From Bog-473 sp963743785 (GTDB lineage Bacteria; Actinomycetota; Acidimicrobiia; Acidimicrobiales; RAAP-2): a stretch of DNA of 64,000 nt. The number at the start of each line of letters is the position of its first letter. Position 1 is the stretch's first letter. The translations under genes were made by a program, and so were the position numbers. The notes under the pieces are model-generated. The model made no database searches, was not told the origin of the DNA, and saw only the letters and a list, made by a program, of their open reading frames with translations. Of the stretch, positions 1-8,712 are shown piece after piece. The stretch is from the NCBI GenBank assembly GCA_963743785.1, contig CAVURD010000024.1, positions 62,001 to 126,000 of the forward strand, written 5' to 3'.

Positions 1-2
1 AT

Positions 3-101
3 CGCCAGGCTCTGAGCTTGGTCACCACCGACGCCGAACGCCGCTTCCTGCAGCTCCGGATCGACGAGGTGACAGAGACCTCCGCGGTGGGCCCGGACTG
101 A
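3..101 (+). CDS. C-terminal end of a probable ECF sigma factor (partial)
   Basis: Only the last 32 codons lie in the window, reading RQALSLVTTDAERRFLQLRI and ending at TGA 99-101. The pattern ALxLxxxDAERRFLxxRxxEV is typical of the C-terminal helical region of the DUF6596 (ECF42-like) sigma factors of actinomycetes, which carry TPR-like helices after the sigma-4 region. Everything that would prove the assignment (sigma-2 and sigma-4) lies outside the window, so this rests on a short C-terminal match recalled from the family. The next gene begins about 180 bases downstream on the same strand. Confidence 0.5.
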   Translation, partial: RQALSLVTTDAERRFLQLRIDEVTETSAVGPD

Positions 102-282
102 CTGAACCCTGACGCGGGTCCCAGGAGCTGCTCGCCTGGGGGTTTCGCGGTTGTGGGATCTATGCTCAGCGGCGCGGCGGCCTTTGACGGACGCCTGGTC
201 GACGGAGAGCCCGCCGATTTCGACGGGACATTTGGCCTCGACAGCCCGCTGTCTGGCTCCCTACCGAAAGGACAGCCACACC

Positions 283-1185
283 ATGTTGCACGACAGGGTC
301 GCCATCATCACCGGTGCAGGGCGCGGCATTGGGCGTGAGCACGCCCTTCTCTTCGCCTCACTCGGATCCAAAGTGGTGGTCAATGACCTCGGTGGAGCGA
401 TCGACGGTTCCGGTGCTGATGTCTCCGCCGCCCAATCAGTGGTTGACGAGATCGCCGCTGTTGGCGGCCAGGCCGTGGCCAGCACCGACAGCGTCACGTC
501 GTTCGAAGGGGCTAGGAACATTGTCGAGCTGGCCCTGGCTACGTTCGGTGACCTGCACGTCGTGGTCAATAACGCCGGGATCCTGCGCGATCGGATGCTC
601 GTATCAATGAGCGAACAGGAATTCGACGACGTCATCTCGGTCCACCTGAAGGGCACGTTCAACATCACCCGCCACGCCGCCGAAGTCTGGAGGGAGCGAT
701 CCAAGACGGGAGACATCGTGGACCGGGCCATTGTCAACACCAGTTCCGGCGCCGGGCTACACGGGAACGTGGGCCAGACCAACTACTCGGCCGCCAAGGC
801 CGGCATCGCGGCCATGACGGTCGTCAACGCAATGGAGCTCAACCGCTACGGCGTACGGGCCAACTGCATCGCGCCGGTGGCCCGGACCCGACTCACCCTG
901 CAGACCCCGGGTCTGAGTGATTCCATGAACAAACACGTCTTTGACCCTGAGAACATCTCGCCCCTGGTGGCCGTCCTCGCTTCGGAGACCTGTCCCTTCA
1001 ACGGCCAGGTCTTCAGCGTCTATGGCGGATCGGTGGGCATCTACGGGGGCTGGTCCATCGCTGAAGAGGTGTCGACCGATGACCGTTGGACACCGCAAAC
1101 CTTGGCCTCGGCCATGGACTCGCTGCCCCGGACCGTTGAGGTCAACAGCCAGATGACCGCACTGATCAAGGCGATGCAGGAGTAG
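283..1185 (+). CDS. short-chain dehydrogenase/reductase
   Basis: NAD(P)-dependent oxidoreductase of the classical SDR family, 300 residues. Visible motifs are the nucleotide-binding GAGRGIG at 11-17, NNAG at 96-99, a catalytic serine in NTSSGAG near 154, and Tyr168/Lys172 in NYSAAKAG. The long gap between the glycine motif and VVNDLGG resembles the SDR domain of 17-beta-hydroxysteroid dehydrogenase type 4 and bacterial 3-hydroxyacyl-CoA dehydrogenases, so a hydroxyacyl-CoA or steroid substrate is plausible but inferred. I chose ATG 283, preceded by GAAAGGA, rather than the GTG-type start at 151 whose extra 44 residues do not look like SDR sequence. A monooxygenase gene follows after 9 bases. 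Confidence 0.9.
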   Translation: MLHDRVAIITGAGRGIGREHALLFASLGSKVVVNDLGGAIDGSGADVSAAQSVVDEIAAVGGQAVASTDSVTSFEGARNIVELALATFGDLHVVVNNAGILRDRMLVSMSEQEFDDVISVHLKGTFNITRHAAEVWRERSKTGDIVDRAIVNTSSGAGLHGNVGQTNYSAAKAGIAAMTVVNAMELNRYGVRANCIAPVARTRLTLQTPGLSDSMNKHVFDPENISPLVAVLASETCPFNGQVFSVYGGSVGIYGGWSIAEEVSTDDRWTPQTLASAMDSLPRTVEVNSQMTALIKAMQE

Positions 1186-1194
1186 GCATCGCTA

Positions 1195-3165
1195 TTGCTC
1201 GATTGCCGGTGCGCCCCTACCGTGGACCCGACGGACGAGCACGACAGGGTCGCAGGGCGCAGGGGAGGACCGACGCCAACCGGAGACGAATTGCAGCACA
1301 TGTTGGACGCGGTCGAGGTGCACCCACTGCTGTGCGCCGTGGCCCACCTGACCGGGGACTTCAGCCTGTTGCGCGCTGATCTGGCCCCCGACCAAGCCCA
1401 GATGCTGGTGCCGGGTCGAGGTCTGGGGCCAGAACAGGAAGCCGAGGCCCGCGCCCTCGCCGGCCAGGCGCTGCTCGAGCACGAAGCGTCAGGTGCACCT
1501 CCGCACGAGCTCAGTCCCGATGAGATCACTCGGATCTTCGACTTCCTCGTCGGCCCTTCCTCCACCCCGCAGTGGGGCGCCTTCCTGGTCGAAGAGTTGG
1601 CATTGCCGGGCACCGATCCCCGGGCCGCGAGTTGGCGAGCGCAAGAGATAGCTCCATCTCGGGACTTTCGCTGTGCCGTCATCGGCGCCGGCATCTCGGG
1701 CCTGGCAGCCGCCCATCGGCTCCGGCAGGCCGGCTTCACGGTCACTGTCTTTGAGAAGAACGACGACGTGGGTGGCACCTGGCTCCAAAACGTCTATCCC
1801 GGATGTCGGGTCGATGTGCCCAATCAGTTGTACAGCTTTTCCTTCGCTCAGAGTGACGCCTGGGTCGGGCGCTACTCGGCCCAGCCCGACCTCTTGGCCT
1901 ATCTACGGCGGGTGACGGAGGAATTGCGCTTGCACTCATGCATCCGCTTCTCGACCGAAGTGACCGAGGCCCGATATGAGGCAGGCACGCAGCGGTGGGT
2001 GGTCGAGGTACGACGGGCTGACGGCACAACGACCACGGAACACGCGGACGCTCTTGTCAGCGCCGTTGGTCAACTCAATCGACCCTCCCTTCCAGCCATT
2101 GCGGGTCGGGACACGTTCGGTGGCCGATCGTTCCATTCGGCCGAGTGGGATGACTCGGTGTCACTGGTCGGCCGGCGGGTGGCGGTGATCGGTTCGGGGG
2201 CCAGTGCGGCGCAGTTCGTCCCGGCCGTCGCCGACGTGGCGGCCCACCTCGACCTCTACCAGCGCACGCCGCCCTGGCTTATGCCGACGGAGAACTACCG
2301 AGACCCGTTCCCCCCGGCCTATCACTCGCTTTTGGAGCGGGTCCCGACCCACGGCCGCTGGGATCGCCTGTGGCAGTTCTGGCTCATGCACGAGGGCCTG
2401 CTCCCAGCCGCCAGGGTCGATCCGACCTGGCCCGACCAACGTCACTCGGTCAGTGAAAGCAATGACTTCATGCGGGCCATGCTGACCGACCTCCTACGGG
2501 CCCAGGTTCCCGACGAAGCGTTGTTCGACAAGATGGTGCCCCGTTTTCCCCCGTTCGCGAAACGAGCGCTCCGCGACGACGGGATCTGGGCCACGACCGT
2601 GCAACGGGAGCACGTCGATCTCATCACTGAGCCCATTTCGGAGATCACCACCACCGGCATCCGTACCACCGACGGCCGCGAACGCCCGGCTGACGTGGTC
2701 ATCTACGGGACGGGCTTCACCGCCTCGCAGTTCCTGACGCCCATGCGGTTGCTGGGTCGAGGCGGCGTCGACTTGAACGAGCAGTGGGATGGGGACGCTC
2801 GGGCCTACCTCGGGATGACCGTGCCTGAGTTCCCTAATTTCTTCATGTTGTACGGACCCAATACGAACCTGGTCATCAACGGCAGCATCATCGTCATGGT
2901 GGAGTGCCAAGTGCGCTACATCGTCGAGGCCCTGGGTCAGCTCCTGCGCACCGGCCATCACGCCATGAGCTGCCGGTCCGACGTACACGACGCCTACAAC
3001 GACGAGATCGACGCCGGCAACAAGGAGATGGTGTGGGGGGTCGCCGACGTGCCGAGCTGGTACCGCAACCGGCGCGGCCGGATCGCCCAGAATTGGCCCT
3101 TTGGCCTCCTCGACTACTGGGAACGGACTCGCCAACCGGACTTGGCCGATTACGAGCTGACCTGA
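1195..3165 (+). CDS. flavin-containing (Baeyer-Villiger type) monooxygenase
   Basis: FAD- and NADPH-dependent monooxygenase that would insert oxygen into a ketone (Baeyer-Villiger) or a related substrate. About 656 residues. A helical N-terminal extension (to about 150) is of the kind seen in 4-hydroxyacetophenone monooxygenase-like enzymes. Then come the FAD motif VIGAGISG at 162-169, the Baeyer-Villiger fingerprint FGGRSFHSAEWD at 307-318 (FxGxxxHxxxWD fits), a second dinucleotide motif VIGSGASAAQF at 330-340, and a C-terminal YGTGF segment. The start is uncertain: TTG 1195 has a GGAG about 12 bases upstream and GTG 1222 is an alternative. It probably forms an operon with the SDR before it and the esterase after it (TGATG overlap). 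A Baeyer-Villiger enzyme followed by an esterase is a common pairing in ketone degradation. Confidence 0.88.
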   Translation: MLDCRCAPTVDPTDEHDRVAGRRGGPTPTGDELQHMLDAVEVHPLLCAVAHLTGDFSLLRADLAPDQAQMLVPGRGLGPEQEAEARALAGQALLEHEASGAPPHELSPDEITRIFDFLVGPSSTPQWGAFLVEELALPGTDPRAASWRAQEIAPSRDFRCAVIGAGISGLAAAHRLRQAGFTVTVFEKNDDVGGTWLQNVYPGCRVDVPNQLYSFSFAQSDAWVGRYSAQPDLLAYLRRVTEELRLHSCIRFSTEVTEARYEAGTQRWVVEVRRADGTTTTEHADALVSAVGQLNRPSLPAIAGRDTFGGRSFHSAEWDDSVSLVGRRVAVIGSGASAAQFVPAVADVAAHLDLYQRTPPWLMPTENYRDPFPPAYHSLLERVPTHGRWDRLWQFWLMHEGLLPAARVDPTWPDQRHSVSESNDFMRAMLTDLLRAQVPDEALFDKMVPRFPPFAKRALRDDGIWATTVQREHVDLITEPISEITTTGIRTTDGRERPADVVIYGTGFTASQFLTPMRLLGRGGVDLNEQWDGDARAYLGMTVPEFPNFFMLYGPNTNLVINGSIIVMVECQVRYIVEALGQLLRTGHHAMSCRSDVHDAYNDEIDAGNKEMVWGVADVPSWYRNRRGRIAQNWPFGLLDYWERTRQPDLADYELT

Positions 3166-4095
3166 TGGCCAGTTCCGGTCCCAGTCCTGAAATGAGTGAG
3201 ATCCTGAATTTGGTGCCGCCCGACTTCGCCGATCCGGAGGCGGACTACCTGGACGTTCGGGCCATGCTTGGTCCGTTTCATGGACACCCGGTCCCGGACC
3301 ACATTGAGATCACGGCGACAACCCTCGGCGGTGTCCCCGTGGCCTGGTACGACGACACCGACAATCCGAAGGACGAACGTGTGGCGTTTCATTGTCACGG
3401 GGGTGGATTCGTCGCCTGCCCACTCGACACATACCATTTCTACGGCGCCATGTTGGTTGAGCAGCTCGGCCTCCGAGTCGTGATGCCGGACTATCGCCTG
3501 GCGCCGGAACATCCATATCCCGCCGCCCACGACGACTGCCTCAGCGCCTACCGGGGTCTCCTGGACTCCGGGGTGGAGCCGGGGCAGTTGGTGGTCATGG
3601 GCGACTCGTGTGGGGGAGGGCTGGCCCTCGGAACCCTGTTGGCCGCTCGTGACGGGGGGTTGGCCATGCCGGGCTGTTTTGTCTCGATCTCGGGTTGGTT
3701 CGATCTCTCGGTGGCCCGACCTGGCGACGGTTCCCCTGATCCGTTCCTCGAGCGCGGCATGGGTGCGCAATCGCGGCCGTGACTACACCGCCGACGCGCT
3801 CCCGCTTGACGATCCCCGGGTCTCTCCCGTCTTTGCCGACCTCGCCGGTCTCCCGCCCCTCTACCTCCCGGTGGCCCAGCACGACACGCTGCGGGAAGGG
3901 ACGTTGCAGTTGGCCGCCTCGGCGACCCGGGCGGGCGTGGCCGTCACGCTCGAGTCCTGGCCCGGTGCGGTGCACGGATGGCACGGCCTGGTCAACGTAG
4001 GTGTCCCCGAAGCGATTGTCGCCTGGCGGCGGGCCGCCCAGTTCATAGACACCACCCTGCCCGGCCGGCGATCTGATCGTCGGACTCTCGCGTGA
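3165..4095 (+). pseudogene. HSL-family alpha/beta hydrolase (esterase), frameshifted
   Basis: Esterase of the hormone-sensitive-lipase group. The 5' part (ATG 3165, overlapping the previous stop as TGATG) carries the oxyanion motif HGGG at residues 78-81 and the nucleophile GDSCGG with Ser148, then runs to TGA at 3782. The 3' part continues in the frame one base further on with WVRNRGRDY, a D-containing segment (VAQHDTLREG) and the catalytic-His region AVHGWH, ending at TGA 4093-4095. The two halves join perfectly if the A at 3759 is skipped (DPFLERG then WVRNRGRDY). The gene is therefore either broken by one extra base or the sequence has an indel error. All catalytic parts are still present, which suggests a recent lesion or an error. 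Confidence 0.85.
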
Positions 4096-4114
4096 AGTGA
4101 ACGTTACGCGAACA

Positions 4115-4132
4115 AACCGCGAAGTCGCGGTT
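4115..4132. promoter_or_regulatory. perfect 8-bp inverted repeat upstream of the PhoU-like gene
   Basis: AACCGCGA-AG-TCGCGGTT is a perfect palindrome 27 bases before the GTG start of the PhoU-like gene. It overlaps a -10-like TATCTT at 4132-4137. The position suits a repressor operator. It has no T-tract, so a terminator for the preceding gene is less likely. No binding protein can be named from the sequence. Confidence 0.4.
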
Positions 4133-4158
4133 ATCTTCCCAGCTAATGTACGGCCGCC

Positions 4159-4788
4159 GTGGTGACCAGCGCTTCAGAGATCGAGTTCATCGAGATCCGG
4201 GTGACCCAGCTCTTCGCCCTCGTGTCCGAGGCCCTGGCTGGCGCCACCGAGGCCCTCCTGAGCAACGATTCCTCCACCGGGTTGGCGGTGGTGGAAGGGG
4301 ACCAGTCGGTGGACGACCTCACGGCCGAGGTCGAACTCTTGGTCTGGCGGCAGCTGGAAAACGAGGACACGCCGACATCGACCTTGCGACAGCTGGTCGG
4401 GGTCCTCTTGATCCTGCCGGAGCTGGAGCGCAGCGGAGATCTGGCCGAGCACATCGCCCAGCGGGCCGTCACCCATCTGGGAGCGCAAATGAGCCCGCTC
4501 AGCCGGGGCATCGTGCAGCGTATGGCCGAAGTTGCCCTCGAAATGTGGCGCGACGCCGCCGACGCCTATGGCGACCGCTCAGCCCGTGCCGACGCCCTGG
4601 CCGAAGACGACGAAGAGATGGACATCCTGCACGGCCGCTTGACGGGCGAGATCGCCGCCGAGTCGATGCCGACAGCCATCAGCGCCCAGGTCACCCTGCT
4701 GGCCCGCTTCTACGAACGCCTAGGGGACCACGCGGTCAACCTGGCTCGTCGGATCGAGATGCTGCAAGGTCCGACACCCCGGGGATGA
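4159..4788 (+). CDS. PhoU-domain protein
   Basis: All-helical protein of 209 residues with the two-repeat PhoU pattern. Acidic metal-binding-type segments recur: ExxVVEGDQSVDDL in the first half and ALAEDDEEMDILHG in the second, followed by ARFYERLGDHAVNLARRI, the classical C-terminal PhoU signature. PhoU proteins act in the cytoplasm as negative modulators linking the PstSCAB phosphate transporter to the PhoR kinase. No pst or phoR gene is nearby, so this may be one of the stand-alone paralogues. GTG 4159 is followed at once by a second possible GTG start at 4162. The 220 bases to the next gene show no clear feature apart from the next gene's operator. Confidence 0.85.
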   Translation: MVTSASEIEFIEIRVTQLFALVSEALAGATEALLSNDSSTGLAVVEGDQSVDDLTAEVELLVWRQLENEDTPTSTLRQLVGVLLILPELERSGDLAEHIAQRAVTHLGAQMSPLSRGIVQRMAEVALEMWRDAADAYGDRSARADALAEDDEEMDILHGRLTGEIAAESMPTAISAQVTLLARFYERLGDHAVNLARRIEMLQGPTPRG

Positions 4789-4980
4789 GGGGGCCCAGGC
4801 GTGAGGGGCAGCCGGGCGGGGTCGTAGTGCCAGACCGTTCGGCCAGCCGGCATGGTCCTGGCCCAGGTGCTGTAGACCGCGGATTCGGAATCACAGCCCG
4901 GTCTGGCCGTCGGGTATCACTGGTAGCGAGATCTGGGGTGCAGGCACCAACTCACCGTGTCAATGACGAGTAATCGCTTT

Positions 4981-5002
4981 CTAGTACCCCAGTTACTAGG
5001 AT
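4981..5002 (+). promoter_or_regulatory. leaderless promoter with overlapping operator-like repeat
   Basis: TAGGAT at 4997-5002 matches the actinobacterial -10 pattern TANNNT and ends 6 bases before the ATG at 5009, the spacing expected for a leaderless transcript. The inverted repeat CTAGTA-N7-TACTAG at 4981-4999 overlaps this -10 element, so a protein bound there would block transcription. The first gene downstream encodes a DNA-binding protein, which suggests autoregulation. There is no ribosome binding site before the ATG. Confidence 0.5.
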
Positions 5003-5008
5003 TGCATC

Positions 5009-5353
5009 ATGGCGGCCTGGAACTTTCTGACCAACCACGGTCGGGCGTTGCTGTGCATCGCCCACGATCCCGAGGTGCGCCTCAGGGACATCGCAACGGC
5101 CCTCGACATTACGGAGCGCCGGGCCTTCGGAATCATCACCGACCTGACGGAAGGCGGGTACGTGGTCAAGTTCAAGGAGGGCCGCCGGAATCGATACAAG
5201 ATCGAGGCTCACCTTCCGCTGCAGGAGTCCACGGGCCGGGACCAGGCCATTGGTGAAGTTCTGCAACTCTTGACCGCCACCGAAGCCATACCGCGCACTT
5301 TGCGGACCCGTCGCGAAGATCGCCAACCGAACGCGGCCGCCATTTCGAGGTGA
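5009..5353 (+). CDS. small winged helix-turn-helix regulator
   Basis: Protein of 114 residues. A winged helix-turn-helix lies at about 10-65: ALLCIAHDPEVRLRDIATAL, then DITERRAFGIITDL as the recognition helix, then the wing GYVVKFKEGRRNRYKI. This is the MarR/ArsR-like layout used by small actinobacterial regulators. The last 45 residues contain a further predicted helix (GRDQAIGEVLQLLTATEAI) that may be for dimerisation. No effector domain or cysteine metal site is visible. The probable target is its own promoter, where a palindrome overlaps the -10 box. It points towards the DUF4118 gene, which is on the opposite strand. Confidence 0.8.
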   Translation: MAAWNFLTNHGRALLCIAHDPEVRLRDIATALDITERRAFGIITDLTEGGYVVKFKEGRRNRYKIEAHLPLQESTGRDQAIGEVLQLLTATEAIPRTLRTRREDRQPNAAAISR

Positions 5354-5381
5354 CCCATCATTTGATCACGTCGATCTCCGT

Positions 5382-6185
5382 TCAGTTGTCGGACTGACCT
5401 TCGTCCCGTCCGCCGCTGCCGGCGAGAATGGTGCCCAGTTGGTCGGCCAGGGCCACCGCCACCACACATCGCTCTTGGCTGATGGGCACGGCGGGTGTCG
5501 GCGTCAGGATGAAGGTACCCAAGTTCCGGCCTCCGCCGCGTACTGGGAGCTCCACCCGTCGGGTCGGCAGGCCTGCCGATGACGTGGGCCAGAGCAGGGG
5601 ATTGAGACGAACGGACCCGTCAGGATCGATCCGTGCGCCCTTCTCCGATGGTGGGTCCCACACGAATCGGCAGTCCAACAACGACAGCAGTTCGCGCAAT
5701 TCGGTGGCCACGGCCATCAGAACGAAGTCGGGCTCCTCGCCTCCGGCGATGCGCTCGGCCATGTCGTGCATGCGGCTGATCTCGTGACGGCCCTCGACTG
5801 CCGCGCGCCGTTGCACCTGACCGCGGGCCGCTAGTTCACCCACCAGGAGGCCGACCACCACGAAGAGGATCTCGGTGGTGAGATCGGTCTTTCCGCTGAT
5901 GCGGAGCGACTGGTAGGGAACGGTCAACCAGAAGTCGAACGCGATGGCCGAGACCAGGGCGCACACCGCCGCCGCTGCACGGTTCCCCAGCGAGGCGATG
6001 GCCACTGTGACAACGACCAGAACGAGCGCATCGTCAGGTGAGTCGAGATGACCCCGTCCTGGGACAAGGAGAAGGGCGGCAGCGATCGGGGCGGCAATGG
6101 GCAGCAACCAGAGGACCAGGCGATGCTCTTTCCACCTAGACCAGCGACCGCCCTGGTCGAGCCAGTGTCGGGGCACCCTGGTCAC
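5382..6185 (-). CDS. DUF4118 (KdpD-like membrane) domain protein
   Basis: Protein of 267 residues. The first third holds three or four hydrophobic helices (LVLWLLPIAAPIAAALLLV, ALVLVVVTVAIASLG, AAAAVCALVSAIAFDFWL, EILFVVVGLLVGELAA) and the FDFWLTVPYQSL stretch typical of the KdpD-type DUF4118 membrane domain. The soluble C-terminal part is GAF-like and has no histidine kinase domain. GTG 6185 overlaps the stop of the upstream permease gene as GTGA, so I used it instead of a start further upstream inside that gene. Translational coupling with a KimA-like permease suggests a role in sensing or tuning potassium uptake. That role is an inference. Confidence 0.8.
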   Translation of the reverse strand: MTRVPRHWLDQGGRWSRWKEHRLVLWLLPIAAPIAAALLLVPGRGHLDSPDDALVLVVVTVAIASLGNRAAAAVCALVSAIAFDFWLTVPYQSLRISGKTDLTTEILFVVVGLLVGELAARGQVQRRAAVEGRHEISRMHDMAERIAGGEEPDFVLMAVATELRELLSLLDCRFVWDPPSEKGARIDPDGSVRLNPLLWPTSSAGLPTRRVELPVRGGGRNLGTFILTPTPAVPISQERCVVAVALADQLGTILAGSGGRDEGQSDN

Positions 6186-8593
6186 GCTCGATCGTTCGAC
6201 ACAGGTGCGGAAAGAATTTCGTAGAGCGGATTGATCATGGCCAACTGGCCATGATGCTTGCCAACCGTGGCTTCCACCGAAAGCAGCGATCCACTGCCGA
6301 TACCGGGGATCGATCGACGGCCCAGGAACACCAAGGTGATTGATTCGCCGCTGTTGTCGGCCAATATGCATTCGAGTGTGGGCACCCCGGACCAGGGTTG
6401 GACACGCACTGTCTTGACACGTCCAGCCACGCGCGCGCCGCGGCGCCAATGCAGGGCAGAAATCGGCGTGACCCCGTCAATGGTGGGTAAGGGGATGGCC
6501 GTAGGGTGTGGGGTCGATGTCGGTGCGGCCCGGATGTCACGCCTGGTGGAGTGTCTGACAGCGGCCACGATGGCCTCGTGTCGCTCAATACCGGGGGCGA
6601 CCAGGAAGGGAACGATGGTGGCATTGACGTGATTGAGCTGGCTGACAATGTCGACGATGTAGTCGGCTGTCTGATCGTGGAGAATGCGCCGGAGCGCCTT
6701 CCCGTACGAGCGCCGGGGCAGCAGCATGCTCACCTCGGTTTCGCCGTCAGCCAGCTCAGCCGCCAGTTCCAGCGCCGCCCGGCCCAGCCGGCGGTCGGGG
6801 CAATCAATGACATCGAGTGGGAGCTGCGAGAGTCCGACCCGCTGCCAGCGTTCCATTAGGTTCTGCGCCCGGAGGTCGTCGATGTTGAAGTGGACGGCGC
6901 GCAGGTCATCGGGCATCAGCGTTCGGGCGTACTGAATGGCACGGGCTGCGGCCAGGTCGATGCGATCGACCAGGATCACCACCACATGACGGCGTAGGAT
7001 GCGGTCTTCGCAGGCCTGGACGGCCGCTCCCTCTTCGAGCACGAGATCCTCGGCCCGGTATTGGCGGTTGGTGCGGATCAATGCATAGATCAGAATCGGC
7101 ATCACCACGACCACGACCCAGGCACCGTGGGAGAATTGGGCAACGGCGAACACCACCACGACAACGGCGCACACCACGGCGGCGATGCTGTCAATGAACA
7201 CTCGAACCTTCCAGTGGACATCGCGTTGGGTGTGATGGTGCTTGGCCATTCCGGTGGCGGCCAAGGTGAAACCGCTGAACACCGCAATGGAGTACATCGG
7301 GATGAGCGCCGCGACCTTGGCCTCGGTTGCGATCAGGAGGACGATGGAGACCCCGGCCAGCAGCAGTATGCCGTTGGAAAACACGAGTCGGTGACCCCGC
7401 ACCGTCAACTTGCGCGGCAGGAACGAATCTTCCGCCACGAAGCTGACCAGGAAAGGGAAGCCGGTGAAGCTGGTGTTGGCGGCCAGAATCAAGATGAGCG
7501 CCGTAGACGCTTGCAAGAGGTAGAACAGGAAACGACCCGTGGCGCTTGTTCCGTAGACCACTGAGCCGATCTCGGAGAGCACGGTGGGGGTCCCTGAAAT
7601 GATCGGGACCGAGTGGGTGAACGCAGCCAACGCCGAGACGCCCAGGAACATGGTCCCCAAAATTGTGCTCATCAGCACGAGGGTGGTTCGGGCGTTATTG
7701 GCCTGGGGCTCCCGGAAGATGCTCACCCCGTTCGAGATAGCCTCGGTTCCAGTCATGGCGGAGCTGCCATTGGCAAAGGCACGCAGAAGGACGAAGGCCG
7801 CGACGCCCAGGATCAGCCCTCCGGAGGAATGGCCAAGGGCCTGGGACTCGTGGGTGGAAGGGACATTCTGAAGCGACCCCGTTGCTTCCTTGACAAGGCC
7901 GTAGACGATGAGGCCAGCCATGTTGACGATGAAGAAGTAGGTGGGGACGGCGAAGACTTTGCCCGCGTCCCGGATGCCCCGGAGGTTGCCGAAGGCCAAA
8001 AGAACGACAAAGAGGACGGAGAGGTACAGATCCATGTGACCGTGCGACAAGGCGGGAACGGCTGAAATGATGGCGTCGGATCCAGCCGCGACCGATACGG
8101 CCACGGTGATGGTGTAACTGATGAGCAACGCAGCACCGGCGATCTGGGCAATATTGGGGCCGAAGTTGTCGCGGCTGACGACGTAGGAACCACCTGCCTT
8201 GGGATACGACCGCACGACATCGCGGTAGACGATGGTGACGAGGGCGAGGACGGCCAGAATCGCCCCCGTAATCGGGGTGACCAAGGAGAAAGCGACCAGG
8301 CCGGCAATGGGCACGAGGACGCGAAGGATCTCCTCGGTGGCATAGGCCGAGGACGACATGACGTCGGACGAAAGGACGGCCAGAGCGGTGGGCTTGCCCA
8401 AACGCTGACCACTGAGTTGATCGCTGACCAGCGGCGGGCCCAGGAGAAATCGTTTGACCCGATACCTGGTGGATTCGGGGAGCTGGGCTGCCTTGGTGGT
8501 CGATTTCCGTGTCGGACCTTTCGTTGGAAAGGGCTGGGGGCGGACAGGCTGTTCTATTTCGGTGGTGCCGCTCACTACCCCCTCAACAGCCAT
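6182..8593 (-). CDS. APC-superfamily permease, KimA-like (probable K+/H+ symporter)
   Basis: Membrane transporter of 803 residues. About twelve hydrophobic segments fill residues 50-480, followed by a cytoplasmic C-terminal domain of about 300 residues. The first membrane region contains SSDVMSSSAYATEEILRVL, the signature of the APC subgroup that includes Bacillus KimA (YdaO), a high-affinity potassium/proton symporter, and mycobacterial Rv2690c. The length and soluble tail fit that subgroup rather than amino acid permeases of 450-500 residues. The start is taken at ATG 8593. An ATG at 8638 is possible but adds a poor leader. It is the first gene of a two-gene unit with DUF4118. The substrate is inferred from family membership. 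Confidence 0.82.
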   Translation of the reverse strand: MAVEGVVSGTTEIEQPVRPQPFPTKGPTRKSTTKAAQLPESTRYRVKRFLLGPPLVSDQLSGQRLGKPTALAVLSSDVMSSSAYATEEILRVLVPIAGLVAFSLVTPITGAILAVLALVTIVYRDVVRSYPKAGGSYVVSRDNFGPNIAQIAGAALLISYTITVAVSVAAGSDAIISAVPALSHGHMDLYLSVLFVVLLAFGNLRGIRDAGKVFAVPTYFFIVNMAGLIVYGLVKEATGSLQNVPSTHESQALGHSSGGLILGVAAFVLLRAFANGSSAMTGTEAISNGVSIFREPQANNARTTLVLMSTILGTMFLGVSALAAFTHSVPIISGTPTVLSEIGSVVYGTSATGRFLFYLLQASTALILILAANTSFTGFPFLVSFVAEDSFLPRKLTVRGHRLVFSNGILLLAGVSIVLLIATEAKVAALIPMYSIAVFSGFTLAATGMAKHHHTQRDVHWKVRVFIDSIAAVVCAVVVVVFAVAQFSHGAWVVVVVMPILIYALIRTNRQYRAEDLVLEEGAAVQACEDRILRRHVVVILVDRIDLAAARAIQYARTLMPDDLRAVHFNIDDLRAQNLMERWQRVGLSQLPLDVIDCPDRRLGRAALELAAELADGETEVSMLLPRRSYGKALRRILHDQTADYIVDIVSQLNHVNATIVPFLVAPGIERHEAIVAAVRHSTRRDIRAAPTSTPHPTAIPLPTIDGVTPISALHWRRGARVAGRVKTVRVQPWSGVPTLECILADNSGESITLVFLGRRSIPGIGSGSLLSVEATVGKHHGQLAMINPLYEILSAPVSNDRA

Positions 8594-8712
8594 TGAAGAC
8601 TGTCTAGCTCCAATTGATGGGGCAGTGCACCAATACAAATGGAGTAGTCGCCGGTCCGCTTCCCGTAGGAGCTAGTCCTGCCCGCTCTTCCGGTTCGGCC
8701 CGTCCTGGCGAG

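Noticed and set aside
2904..3164. 87-codon extension of the esterase frame
   Set aside because: It lies inside the monooxygenase gene in another frame; the ATG at 3165 with TGATG overlap is the start.
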